This document shows positions 34,648 to 43,679 of a stretch of DNA of 64,000 bases, piece after piece. The notes beneath the pieces are model-generated. The model was not told the origin of the DNA. It ran no database searches and saw only the letters and a program-made list of their open reading frames with translations. Made by a program: the position numbers and the translations under genes. Source of the stretch: Evernia prunastri (taxonomy: Eukaryota; Ascomycota; Lecanoromycetes; Lecanorales; Parmeliaceae). Numbering within the stretch: the stretch's first letter is position 1; every line of letters starts with the position of its first letter. The stretch lies in NCBI GenBank assembly GCA_003184365.1, contig NKYR01000027.1, forward strand, positions 248,001-312,000, in the 5' to 3' direction.

Positions 34648-35574
34648 ATGGATGCCACCACACCCTCGACAATGACGTCCCAAAACCATCCCGTCCCCCA
34701 CCACCGCCAGATCTGGCTTCAGCAAGCCGACCCGGAGATCCGTATCCACTACATCGAATGTCTCCCCACATCCGGCGAATCCAAGGGTGTCATTCTCCTC
34801 ATCCACGGCTTCCCAGAGACGTCCTATCAATTCCGCCACGTCATCGTTCCTCTCGCTGAAGCCGGATACAGAGTCATCGCTCCAGATTACCGCGGCGCTG
34901 GATCCTCATCCCACCCACCCGATGGCTACACCAAGGACGTGCTTGCTCAGGACCTGTACAAGCTGGTGACCGAGCATGTGGGCGTTAAAAAGCCGATCCA
35001 CGTTGTAGGACATGACATTGGGGGAATGATCGCCCACGCCTATGTTGCTCAATTCCCCTCCCACGTCGCCAGCGTTATTTGGGGCGAGTGTCCGCTCCCG
35101 GGCACCAAGTTTTACGAAGACACCAAACACACCGCTCCCCTCTGGCACTTCGACTTTCAATCTCAATCCGATATCGCCGTCTCCCTCGTGTCCGGCAAAG
35201 AAAAGATCTACCTGAAACACTTCTACGACCGGCTTTCTCAAAATCCGGAGGCATTCTCAAACGAGGACCTGGAGTTTTACACAACGCAATACTCAATGCC
35301 TGGAGCCTTGAGGTGCGGGTTTCACGTCTATAGGATGTTCGATACGGATGCGGTGCATAATCAGGAGTGGCTTAAGAAGAATGGGAAGGTGGAGGTCAGG
35401 TCGATGATTTTGAGTGGCGAGCATGTTTTCATGACCGCAAGTGCGTTGGAGATGGCCAGCGAGATGTACAGCAATGTTGAGAGAGGCATTGTGCAAGGGA
35501 GCGGCCATTGGCTCGCGGAAGAAAATCCGAAGGACTTCGTGACGAAGGTTTTGGGATTCATCGAGAAGAGGTAA
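34648..35574 (+). CDS. Alpha/beta hydrolase, epoxide hydrolase/haloalkane dehalogenase type
   Basis: Intron-free gene of 308 residues. The fold is marked by HGFPE at residues 53-57 (oxyanion loop of soluble epoxide hydrolases), PDYRGAGSS at about 79-87, the nucleophile elbow VVGHDIGGM with Asp at about 123, and the C-terminal GSGHWLAEE with the catalytic His at about 287. An Asp nucleophile rather than Ser separates it from esterases and fits opening of epoxides or removal of halide. The acid member of the triad is probably in the ILSGEHVFM region. There is no signal peptide, so it is likely cytosolic. An alternative in-frame ATG lies eight codons downstream. The natural substrate is unknown; neighbours do not form a pathway with it. 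Confidence 0.88.
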   Translation: MDATTPSTMTSQNHPVPHHRQIWLQQADPEIRIHYIECLPTSGESKGVILLIHGFPETSYQFRHVIVPLAEAGYRVIAPDYRGAGSSSHPPDGYTKDVLAQDLYKLVTEHVGVKKPIHVVGHDIGGMIAHAYVAQFPSHVASVIWGECPLPGTKFYEDTKHTAPLWHFDFQSQSDIAVSLVSGKEKIYLKHFYDRLSQNPEAFSNEDLEFYTTQYSMPGALRCGFHVYRMFDTDAVHNQEWLKKNGKVEVRSMILSGEHVFMTASALEMASEMYSNVERGIVQGSGHWLAEENPKDFVTKVLGFIEKR

Positions 35575-35824
35575 AGTAGGGGGGTGGATGCTCGTTGAAT
35601 CAAGCTCAGCTTTACCAACAACATTGAACGTTCAATCTTAAGTCCTGAACCAGAAGTTGGCCGCTGGATGTCCTGTTATATTTGTTAAAAAAGGCGCCAT
35701 TTGCCATGCGAATGTCTGGATCAAAAACGCATTATGACGTCAAAAGTTCGGTGACCGAAGCTTCTGCTCGAGTCCTCCAAAAAGCTGTCAACTTCTCCAA
35801 ACCTCCGACTCCACAAACGCAATC

Positions 35825-36382
35825 ATGGCGATCACACACATAGTGCTGTTCAAGGTAAAATCCGCGACACCCTTCCCAAGTAGCTCTCCGCGTCCAGCCT
35901 GACAAGACTTCCAGTTCAAATCCTCGATTGAGCCTTCCGTAATCCAAGACGTAGATGCCTCTTGAACTGCATGGGAGTTGAAAGAGCTGTGCTAAGTCCG
36001 ACAGACATGCAATAGCATGGTCGACCTCCGCAACCGGTGCATCCATCCCACGTCCAAGAAACCCTACATCACGAGTTCCTCGGGCGGGCGGCAGAACAGT
36101 ATCGAAGGCAGCAAGGTATGCTCTTGTCTTTCAATCCTCCCTTTCCCATGCAGCATTTTGCTGCTGCTGCGTCTTTGTGATGAAGAGTTTTCGTGGCACA
36201 GGGCAAGCTGATTTATAAGCTAGCAGGCGGATTACACGCACGGCTTTGTGGTCGAGTTCGCCAGCGAGGAGGACCGGAGGTATTATGTGGAGGAGGACCA
36301 GGCGCATTTGGATTTCAAGAAGGTGGTGAGGGAAGTGGTGGACAAGATTGGGGTGGTCGATTTTACCCCGGGCGTGTATTGA
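35825..36382 (+). CDS. Small stress-responsive A/B barrel (Dabb) domain protein
   Basis: Exons 35825-35854, 35915-35950, 36005-36115 and 36227-36382 give 110 residues, a full single Dabb domain. It starts MAITHIVLFKFKSSIEPSV, the usual first strand of the family (xxHIVLFKFK), continues RCIHPTSKKPYITSSSGG, then YTHGFVVEFASEEDRRYY with the conserved HG and E-x-EDR segment, and ends VVDFTPGVY, the usual C-terminus. Dabb proteins form dimeric ferredoxin-like barrels. Some members act in polyketide or toxin metabolism and some are stress-induced, but most fungal ones have no assigned reaction. Splicing was deduced from continuity of the domain, and each intron has GT/AG ends. It converges with isa1. 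Confidence 0.85.
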
Positions 36383-36552
36383 GGGAGATATGGGCGGCCA
36401 AGGGATGATGTTGCTTCTACAGCGATGAGAGAGAACGACTAAGATTCTGATATGTACAGCAGTATCGTCGTGAGGCATGAAGCATGATGTTTCCAGAACT
36501 CCGGTGTATAATGCCACTGAAACGCTAGACGCTATGCTGCAACAACCTTCCA

Positions 36553-37384
36553 CTAGACCATGAATGATTCGCCGCAACCGCATTGTTCCTCTGTAGCTTA
36601 TCAGCACACATCTACTCGTAGCGCTTGTAGAGAGAGAGAGAGGGAACTCACTAATGTTTGGATTCCTGAACACGAATCTCTGATTCAACTTATCCTCTAC
36701 CCAATCCATCTCGCTTCCGATAATGCTAAACAGCGCCTTACTATCGATCAACACCTTCACTCCGTCTTGTTCTACCGCCTCATCGAACTTTCCAGCCTTC
36801 TCCACATATTCCAGATGATATGCAAGCCCGGAGCAGCCTCTGTTTTTCACTCCCACTCTGATGAACTTCGGCTCCGGAAGCTCGAGCAATTGCTGCAGGT
36901 GTTCCGTGGCGGAGGGCGTGAGCGTCATGGCCGCTTTCCGGGGCCGGAGTCTGGTGGGCCTTTTCGGTTTGTCCGTTGCAGGGGAGGACGACGAGGCATT
37001 GGTGACGGGCTTTGATTTTTGCGCCTCTGCTTCTGTGAGGCTGATGCTTTGCTTCTCTGACGTATTGGGAGTTGACGATGACTCGTAGAGGCCGGTTTGA
37101 CGGGGTGGCCTTCTGTTGTTGACTTCGGGCGAAATGCCGGCTATCGAGGTGTCTGGGATGTTTGTGTTGCGGGGTGGCGGCGGCGCAGGGTCTAGAGAAC
37201 GCGGATGGTATTCTGTTGCGGTTGAGAGAGGCCTTTTACTGTAGTGTTGTGAATGACGACAGCAGCGGAGATTAGAGTGTCTTGGAAGAGCTGATGTTGT
37301 CGTGTTTGTTGTAAGGGTAGAGGCGAATTTGAAAATGCTGTAGGAGGAGGATTTCAGAGGAAGGGTGCAACGCTGTATAGACAT
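36553..37384 (-). CDS. isa1: Mitochondrial iron-sulfur cluster assembly protein Isa1
   Basis: A-type Fe-S assembly factor needed for [4Fe-4S] cluster maturation in mitochondria. Exons in transcript order 37384-36652 and 36590-36553 give 256 residues. The first about 150 residues form a mitochondrial presequence and a Ser/Pro/Thr-rich linker (MSIQRCTLPLKSSSYSIFKF and onwards), longer than in yeast. The conserved domain begins at about AAMTLTPSATEHL, with IRVGVKNRGCSGLAYHLEYV (first ligand Cys), VLIDSKALFSIIGSEMDWVEDKLNQRFVF in pieces, and NPNIKEQCGCGESFMV (the C-x-C pair), split by the intron just after NPNI. The upstream in-frame TTG at 37459 was rejected in favour of the ATG at 37384. The intron has a CT-repeat just after its donor. 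It is divergent from the ARMH3 gene. Confidence 0.94.
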
Positions 37385-37987
37385 GTCGCTGATATGGAAC
37401 GGAGGAAGATATCCTAACGCTGGATCAATCGATCTCTGAAAATAGAGATGGGTGCGCAAAACCGAATATGAGATTTGTTCATCAACGTAACAGAGTGAAT
37501 TGTCGGTCTCAGTGACATCGATTTCATCGATTTCTCAGCCGGAATTTGCCGTGCTGACAAAGGCTGGCTTCAACTAATCAGCATCAACATGATTACTCGC
37601 ACCAATATTGTCCGCTACCAGTACGGACCCGTGCGAGCTCATGGATGAAAGTGTGTAACGTGGGAACGGATTGATTTTAGGATCTTTCACTTTGGATCAG
37701 ATCATTAAGATGCTCTCAGCAATTCTCGATTTCGCGCTCGAATCCTAATCTTGTTCCTTTTCTTCGAATCTACATATCCTCTTTGCAGTAAGCACTCTCG
37801 TTGCCTAGTAAGCTAGAATAAAGGCCTCCGGATCCTTTCTTTGTCCAAGCAATTAGTGGGGCTTGCTCTGTTCGTGCAGACCGAACCATCCTAGAACAAT
37901 CCTGTCATATATGGTTCAAATACTTGTGCGGCCATGGACGGAGTAAATGTGGGTAGCTGAAATCGTGTTCATCTGAGTACTTGAAAG
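37385..37987. promoter_or_regulatory. Divergent promoter region isa1 / ARMH3 homologue
   Basis: About 600 bases lie between outward ATGs. ATCGATTTCATCGATTTC at about 37518-37535 is a direct repeat of ATCGATTTC. No gene is supported. Confidence 0.4.
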
Positions 37988-40285
37988 ATGGAAGTGTCGC
38001 CTCTTACCCAGCAAGCCAGACCAAGCTCGTTTCAGCCTAAGATCATTGGTCTTTACGACGACCTTTTCAAACAAGAGGATGAGGACTTGGCGTACTCAGA
38101 TGTATTCTGGGGCGAGTTCTTCCTTCTTCGGCCGGACAAAGTGGGTCTGGAGCGAAGGTTAGACGGATTGTCTACAGACGACCTGCTACATCTTCAAGTA
38201 GGCGTTCTAGAAGCCATGATATCCTCAAGCTAACGACCTCCGAGCATGAAACTCAACAGCTATTTGTGAGGGCAGTCTCTCAAGTCAAGCACGGGAGGGC
38301 TCCGTCAGAGGAGAATGCACTTGATGTATGTTATTTGAGCTCTTCTTGCGCCCATATTTGACACTTACCAACTCAGACTTTGACAGTCTTCTTAGGCATC
38401 ATCTTAGCCAAGCGTTACACTAACCCAAGTGCCGACATCATTACTGTGCTTGCTGGTCTCGATGAGGTCGATGCTGTCTTCTTCGAATTTGCAAACGCCA
38501 TCGAAAGCACCATACGCACTGGAAGATCTGGTAGGTGCTTCAGACTCAACGAATATCTTCTCGGGATGCTAAGATTTAGTAGCGGAGATTCGCAGCAAGG
38601 CCATCGATGTTGCTCTATCATTGACCTCAGGTGCATATCAAACAAGCCTCGTATCATACTTTGCCCACCGGGATTTGTTTCCTGCTTTGATGAAGGTATG
38701 TGTAAACCCCTTATTCTGTCTATGGAATCTACCTGGTCATTATCTCTCTTAAAAGACTCTTCAATCAATATTCTTCAGCAGACTTCACCGAAACTAGAGG
38801 CCTATTTCTTAATAGTTGGGATCTCCATCAATAGGGGCCACTTGCTTACGATCTCGCAGTCTATACAAGACTCCGATAATCCCGAGCTAGTTATAAAGCC
38901 GTTTCTTTTCCTGGGCTTGCTAGCAAACTACAACAAATTTGAGTTTCGAAATCCTTATCGGCTACGGCTTGAAGACTTTGTCAATGAGAGTGCAATACAG
39001 AAGATTGCCGAAGGAGTCGGCTCTGCATGCTCGCAATCCAGAAATGTCTATGTTGCCATACAAGAGGATGTTGCAAAGGGCTGGACGGTCGGCAGCACCT
39101 TAGCATACATTGGTCTCGGTGTGCTTGCCCCCAGTAAAGGGGCAGCAGCAGCACAGCCAAAAGCTGACGAGATGAAGGAGGGTTTCGCCACTTTGTAAGC
39201 TTTGTACATTAATCCGTCGTGGATTCTGCAACTGAACTGTTCCCAGACCAACCCCCGCTGCCGCCGTCCTGCTAGGGGTCTACGATTTCACTAATGCCAA
39301 CAAAGTTTTCTGCTCCAATCTGGTACTCCGTACGTCGCCTTCAAAGACGGCGGAAACCCCATTTTGCGCATTTCTGTCTTATACATCATACCTTGTTCAT
39401 CATGCCTACCGCTCCCCTAGAGCTACAACATATGGACTATTAAATTTCCTGATCCTCCGCATCATTATCGAAGACTTGGCCTTATGCAAGATTTTATGCG
39501 ACCCTGAAATCTTACTCGCCGTACGTCTCTGCCGGCAGCGGCAACCATTTCTCCCAGCAACACCAAAGCCTCGTCCTGCAGCAGCCCCAATTCTCGACAT
39601 ACTCGTGGACAGCATTGCTCACAACCTTCGCCGGCATCTCGACATACCATTTTACATCTCCTGTATCGGTCTCATTCATCGCCTAATTTCATATCTTACC
39701 TTTACTCGTACACGGCTCATGTACCACTGGTCCCTTCTATGGCAAACTCTGCTCTCTTTCCTCCGATTCCTTACAACCTACGCGCCTTGGCTTGCAGTTC
39801 AGGACCCAGATCTCCCTTCACTGATCAATCCTTTCCTTGCCACTCTTGCGCTGGCCGTCATCTCGGGAGAATCATTTCTTCCTGATCCAGCCGCTTACGA
39901 TGATCTGTTCTACAAGCTTGTAGAAGCCGGCGACTATCTCTCTCGCTTCAAGAAGGCTTTCCACATGCATCTTAGACCACCGAGCGACCACAGCAGCGCT
40001 ACGTCGAATGGCTCAACGACAGCACCGATCGATATCCTCATTCAGGTTGCAACTCACTATCACGACTTGGTCGAAGCTGAAAAAGGCAAAGGACGTATGG
40101 GCAATAACATGAGCCCAAGGGAAGTGAGCAAGGTTATTCGACAAGGTTATGATACTTTGAGTCTACCAGCTATGGAGGGATTGGATAGGTGGGACAGGTT
40201 CAGAGAAGGAGATGAAAGAGGCATGTTGAAACGAGTGGCCAGGGTAGCGGTTGAAGACACTAAGAAGCTGCTGCGTGCGTCCTAG
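37988..40285 (+). CDS. ARMH3/C10orf76-like armadillo-helical protein (DUF1741)
   Basis: Fungal homologue of ARMH3, a helical-repeat Golgi protein that in animals binds PI4KB and GBF1; the fungal role is less clear. Exons 37988-38197, 38260-38325, 38377-38530, 38580-38695, 38860-39194 and 39247-40285 give 639 residues. Characteristic segments are YSDVFWGEFFLLRPDK, LTVFLGIILAKRYTNPSADI, SYFAHRDLFPALMK, FLFLGLLANYNKFEFRNPY, VRLCRQRQPFLP, YLTFTRTRLMYHWSLLWQTL and LPDPAAYDDLFYKLVEAGD. The intron at 38696-38859 is long (164 bases) and could hide a small exon, though the join used is in frame and continues the family sequence. The last exon ends in a basic helix, RVAVEDTKKLLRAS. No signal peptide or membrane span is needed. 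Confidence 0.88.
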
Positions 40286-40937
40286 AGTTTGTACATATCG
40301 TACAGGCGCAAGCGAACTTCGGCCATAGTGTCTCTCGCGAGGAGTTGTATGTAGGGTATCCATGTATATATCACATAGGGAGTCATAGATACCTGCATGC
40401 GTCTTCTAGATCGTCTCGTAACGTGGGGGGTGTTCCAAAATGCGGGGAAGAAATTGGCGAACCAGACAACGACGGTGGTGTATCCTCCATTTTGAAATAT
40501 TCTACGATGCACTATGCACCTCTCATAGAAATTTGATAAACATCCCTACATCGCCGTCTTTCAAGAATCAAGACAACTAGAGTGTATGCACGTCCTTCAG
40601 CGCCACGCGGGGTTCAAGACTCCACAGATCGACCTATCATTTATCGGCGGCTTTATCTCCTCCATCTCACCATATCTGCCATGGCTATTTCTCCTCGGTC
40701 TTTCACCTCGTCTTCCTGTATAAAGTCTCGCTTTCTTCTTCCGATTCCTGTGCACAAGTAACTCTGCTTCTGAAGAGCTGCTTTTGCTCCAACGCCCAAG
40801 TCACACCCCTGTCTCTTATCCTCCTGCATACGATAGATATCACGTCACTTTTAGTCCTTAGCAGATTGCAAATTTCTTCTTCCCTCGAGTCATCCCGAGA
40901 AAAAGCCCGGGCAAATTATTATCAAACCGCATCAACC
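40286..40937. promoter_or_regulatory. Upstream region of the carbonic anhydrase gene
   Basis: No gene is supported between the ARMH3 stop and the carbonic anhydrase ATG. The right part (about 40680-40870) is rich in pyrimidine runs (TTTCTTCTTCC, CTTCTTCCCTC), typical of a leader. The start context is ACCATGG. Confidence 0.4.
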
Positions 40938-41780
40938 ATGGCTGGCACTGGTATGTACCTCCGCAATTCTATGTACAGATTGCCCGCTGCCGTTCGTTCT
41001 TCACTCTTTGCCCACCCTCCCACCCGATCATTCTCCCAATCCCCCATCCTCCTAGCAACAACAACCAGCAACTCCCCTCCTCCTCACCCCCCCAAACCAC
41101 CCAAACACGACGAGACATCTAACCAACCCGCCCCCTCCCCGCCCGCAGATCACTTCCAGCACTGCCTGCACCAGAACAAGCAGTGGGCCCAGGCGACCGC
41201 CCACGCGCACCCGGGCCTCTTCCCCGCCCTCGCCGCGGGCCAGAAGCCCCAGATCCTCTGGATCGGCTGCTCCGACTCGCGCGTCCCCGAGACGACCCTG
41301 CTCGGCCTGCAGCCCGGCGACGTCTTCGTGCACCGCAACATCGCCAACGTCCTCCCGCCCACGGACCTCAACAGCCAGAGCGTGATCGCCTACGCCGTCG
41401 CGCACCTCAAGGTCCAGCACGTCGTCGTGTGCGGGCACACGTCGTGCGGCGGCGCCAACGCGGCGCTGGGCAACGCCAAGCTCGGCCTCCTCGACGCCTG
41501 GCTCTCGCCGCTGCGGAAGCTGCGAAGGGAGAACACCGCCCGGTGGGAGAAGGAGGGCTTGGGGGAGAAGGAGCGCTTGCTCGCGCTCGTGGAGGCGAAT
41601 GTGAGGCAGGGGGTGCAGACGCTCAGGGAGAACGCCGAGGTCATCGATGGCATGCGCGAGAGGAGCGTCGTGGTGCATGGGTTGGTCTACGATGTGGGGA
41701 GTGGGCACTTGAGGGAGTTGGAGATCGGGGAGGAGGAACGTGAGGGCAAGGAGAGGGTGGAGGCCTTTACGACCAAGTGA
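40938..41780 (+). CDS. Beta-class carbonic anhydrase, probably mitochondrial
   Basis: Zinc enzyme that interconverts CO2 and bicarbonate, supplying bicarbonate to carboxylases (the Nce103 role). Single exon, 280 residues. The zinc site is complete: WIGCSDSRVPE (Cys at about 111 and the Asp-Arg dyad at 113/115) and VVVCGHTSCGGA (His at about 167, Cys at about 170). PGDVFVHRNIANV is also standard. The first about 70 residues (MYLRNSMYRLPAAVRSSLF..., then a Pro/Ser-rich linker) look like a mitochondrial presequence; Met at residue 6 could give nearly the same product. From about 41150 the gene is extremely rich in G and C at third positions, producing long antisense frames that are not genes. 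It converges with the WBP2-like gene, with 240 bases between stops. Confidence 0.95.
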   Translation: MAGTGMYLRNSMYRLPAAVRSSLFAHPPTRSFSQSPILLATTTSNSPPPHPPKPPKHDETSNQPAPSPPADHFQHCLHQNKQWAQATAHAHPGLFPALAAGQKPQILWIGCSDSRVPETTLLGLQPGDVFVHRNIANVLPPTDLNSQSVIAYAVAHLKVQHVVVCGHTSCGGANAALGNAKLGLLDAWLSPLRKLRRENTARWEKEGLGEKERLLALVEANVRQGVQTLRENAEVIDGMRERSVVVHGLVYDVGSGHLRELEIGEEEREGKERVEAFTTK

Positions 41781-42020
41781 GGGGCGCGGATTGGCCCGTT
41801 GAGACGGCGAGTATGTATGTAGCTGGCCTGGAGGGGCGCACGTCTTGAGTTCTTTGGATCGCTCACTATTCTACTCGTTCCGCAATGCGTCCAAAGACAC
41901 TCCACATGTCTATCATCCATCATCCGTGATTTGTGACCTTTCAATTCCCCGGATCCGCACCCCTCCCAAACTCCACGCTTGCCCAAACCTCGCTCAAAGA
42001 CCGCGCCCAGGCACCCGCTT

Positions 42021-42967
42021 CTAGTTCTTCTCAACCCTATGCTCAAAATTATTCGCCACGCTACCCTGCAGCACCTCCTCATACCCCGGCGGTGGCTCGT
42101 CCGGCGTCGCCGCCGCGCTCGAAGAAGCAGCAGGCCCCAACCCCACCACCCCATTATTCGCCGGCGGGGCCGGCCTTCGCGCTCCGTTCGGCCCCACGGG
42201 CGTGGGCCTCTGAATCTGCACCGGCGCCCGCCCGCCCCCGCCTCCGCCCAGCTCCTCGTACGCAGGCAGCTGCTCCAGGTCCGCATCCACCCCGCCGCCG
42301 GCACCGTTCACGGCCCTCCCGCTCGCCCTCGCCGTCTCCACCGCCTGCGCCAGCGTCTCCTTCATGCGCTCGTACGTGGTCGAGAAGTCGAACGCGCCGC
42401 CCTCCTTGAAGGTCAGCTTGAGGGACACGGGCCGGTCCGGGTGCGGTATGCCGCCGCCCGGGACGGGCAGCAGGGCGCCCTCCCACACGTTGGGGCCGAA
42501 GAAGGGGGCCGCGACGTGCGTGTCTTGGAGGGCGAGGAGGGGGGCGGAGAAGGAGTCCAGGGACGGGCGTTGGGGCGGTTGCTGGGGCGGTGTGGGCGCG
42601 AGGCCGAGGATGGCGGTCGGGGTTGCGGGGAGGTAGATGAGCTGCGAGAGTGTGGCGGGGTATGTTTAGCTGTGGCCCTTTTGGGGTAGCTGGGGGAAAT
42701 GGGCGGTTTCAACGTACCCGTTGGTTTGTGATGATGGCTTTTCCGTCGCTGCATTTGACGGAGAAGGGCTCTTTGCCCGGGTAAGGGTTTGGTGTTTGCA
42801 GCGTCAGAGCTGTGCGGGGTGGTGAGGTGAGGAGGGTCTTTTCTCGTGGGAGGGGTACGAAGGCGTGGGGCCCGTCGAGCATGACCCAACTGACGCTTCT
42901 ATCAGCAAGAGCTTATTCCAAGAGCGCTGTACGCTTTGTATTGTGGTAATACTGACTTTATGGACAT
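42021..42967 (-). CDS. WBP2-like protein with PPxY motifs (WW-domain-binding)
   Basis: Exons in transcript order 42967-42957 (11 bases only), 42889-42718 and 42641-42021 give 267 residues. The joined N-terminus reads MSINWVMLDGPHAFVPLP, the characteristic start of fungal WBP2-type proteins, and continues as a GRAM/PH-like domain (KCSDGKAIITNQ, LIYLPATPTAILGLAP, SFSAPLLALQDTHVAAPFFG, VSLKLTFKEGGAFDFSTTYE). The C-terminal 110 residues are Gly/Ala/Pro-rich with PPGYEEVL (a PPxY motif) and LPAYEEL. PPxY motifs recruit WW domains, for example of Rsp5-type ubiquitin ligases; this partner is inferred. The tiny first exon is supported by phase and by the conserved MSINWVMLD join. Strongly GC-rich, like the convergent carbonic anhydrase gene. 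Confidence 0.85.
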
Positions 42968-43679
42968 CTTGGTTTCGAGGTCGAGGAGTTCAGTGGCAAG
43001 GTGCTTAGGTGCTAGACCTGCTGGTGAGGAAGCTGGAGACTTTGAAGGTGGTAAGAACACAGGGAGAACAGACTGCTGCCTAGGCCTGGGAGAAGTTACT
43101 AGATTCTTGGCCGTGTGCACTTTATACTCGTACTTATGGGCAACATGTGGTTGGAGGCTCGGAGGTATGTAAGGTAAAGAGCTACATTCATTTGCGCGCG
43201 CGGCTCTCTCCGCAGATCACGCGAAAGATGACGATTTGGTGGCACTGGCATCTACTTTACGTTTACTTCGATAAAATGACTACTCCAAGAGTTTTGCTCT
43301 TCTGTCACTCATCACTGATCGAAGACCCCATCAAAATACACCTCCGTTCGAGTATAGATTCAGAGCTGTGACTATTGACACCCATGTCTATCGAATTTAT
43401 GCCTGCAACATCGTAGGGTAGAAATCATCAACGCTTCGAGGATAAAGTGACCCTCCTGCTGGAGACGGATGTGACTAGACGACATGCATTCACATATTAA
43501 GCTTTGGGCTCGGACGAGGTTTTTCGACAAACGGTTTTCCGAGAGTCGACTTTATTGGTGAAGGATAATCCAGCGCTCATGATTGCATTGGTATACAAAT
43601 TGAGAGACTCTTGAGGGCTCAGACAGCCCACAAAAAATCAGCTGTGTTCTTTCCTGTTGAGCATCTATTAGCTTTCGGC
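42968..43679. other. Intergenic region upstream of the WBP2-like gene
   Basis: It holds the WBP2-like promoter on the left and the 3' flank of the DUF6604 gene on the right. No gene is supported. Confidence 0.4.

Noticed and set aside
2495..35574. A secondary-metabolite cluster made of the GMC oxidoreductase and the epoxide-hydrolase-like gene
   Set aside because: They are 30 kb apart among housekeeping genes, and no polyketide synthase, peptide synthetase, terpene cyclase, P450 or cluster regulator is present.
35911..35925. tRNA B-box-like GTTCAAATCC
   Set aside because: It falls in the second exon of the Dabb gene and no cloverleaf or A box surrounds it. No convincing tRNA gene was found in the window.
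38696..38859. Coding read-through of the long intron in the ARMH3 gene
   Set aside because: The frame open there is not the frame of the preceding exon, and the family sequence continues directly from LFPALMK to SIQDSDNPE when the segment is removed.
41052..42689. Long antisense frames over carbonic anhydrase (218 codons) and the WBP2-like gene (237 codons)
   Set aside because: The sense strands encode recognisable conserved proteins; the antisense products are low-complexity.
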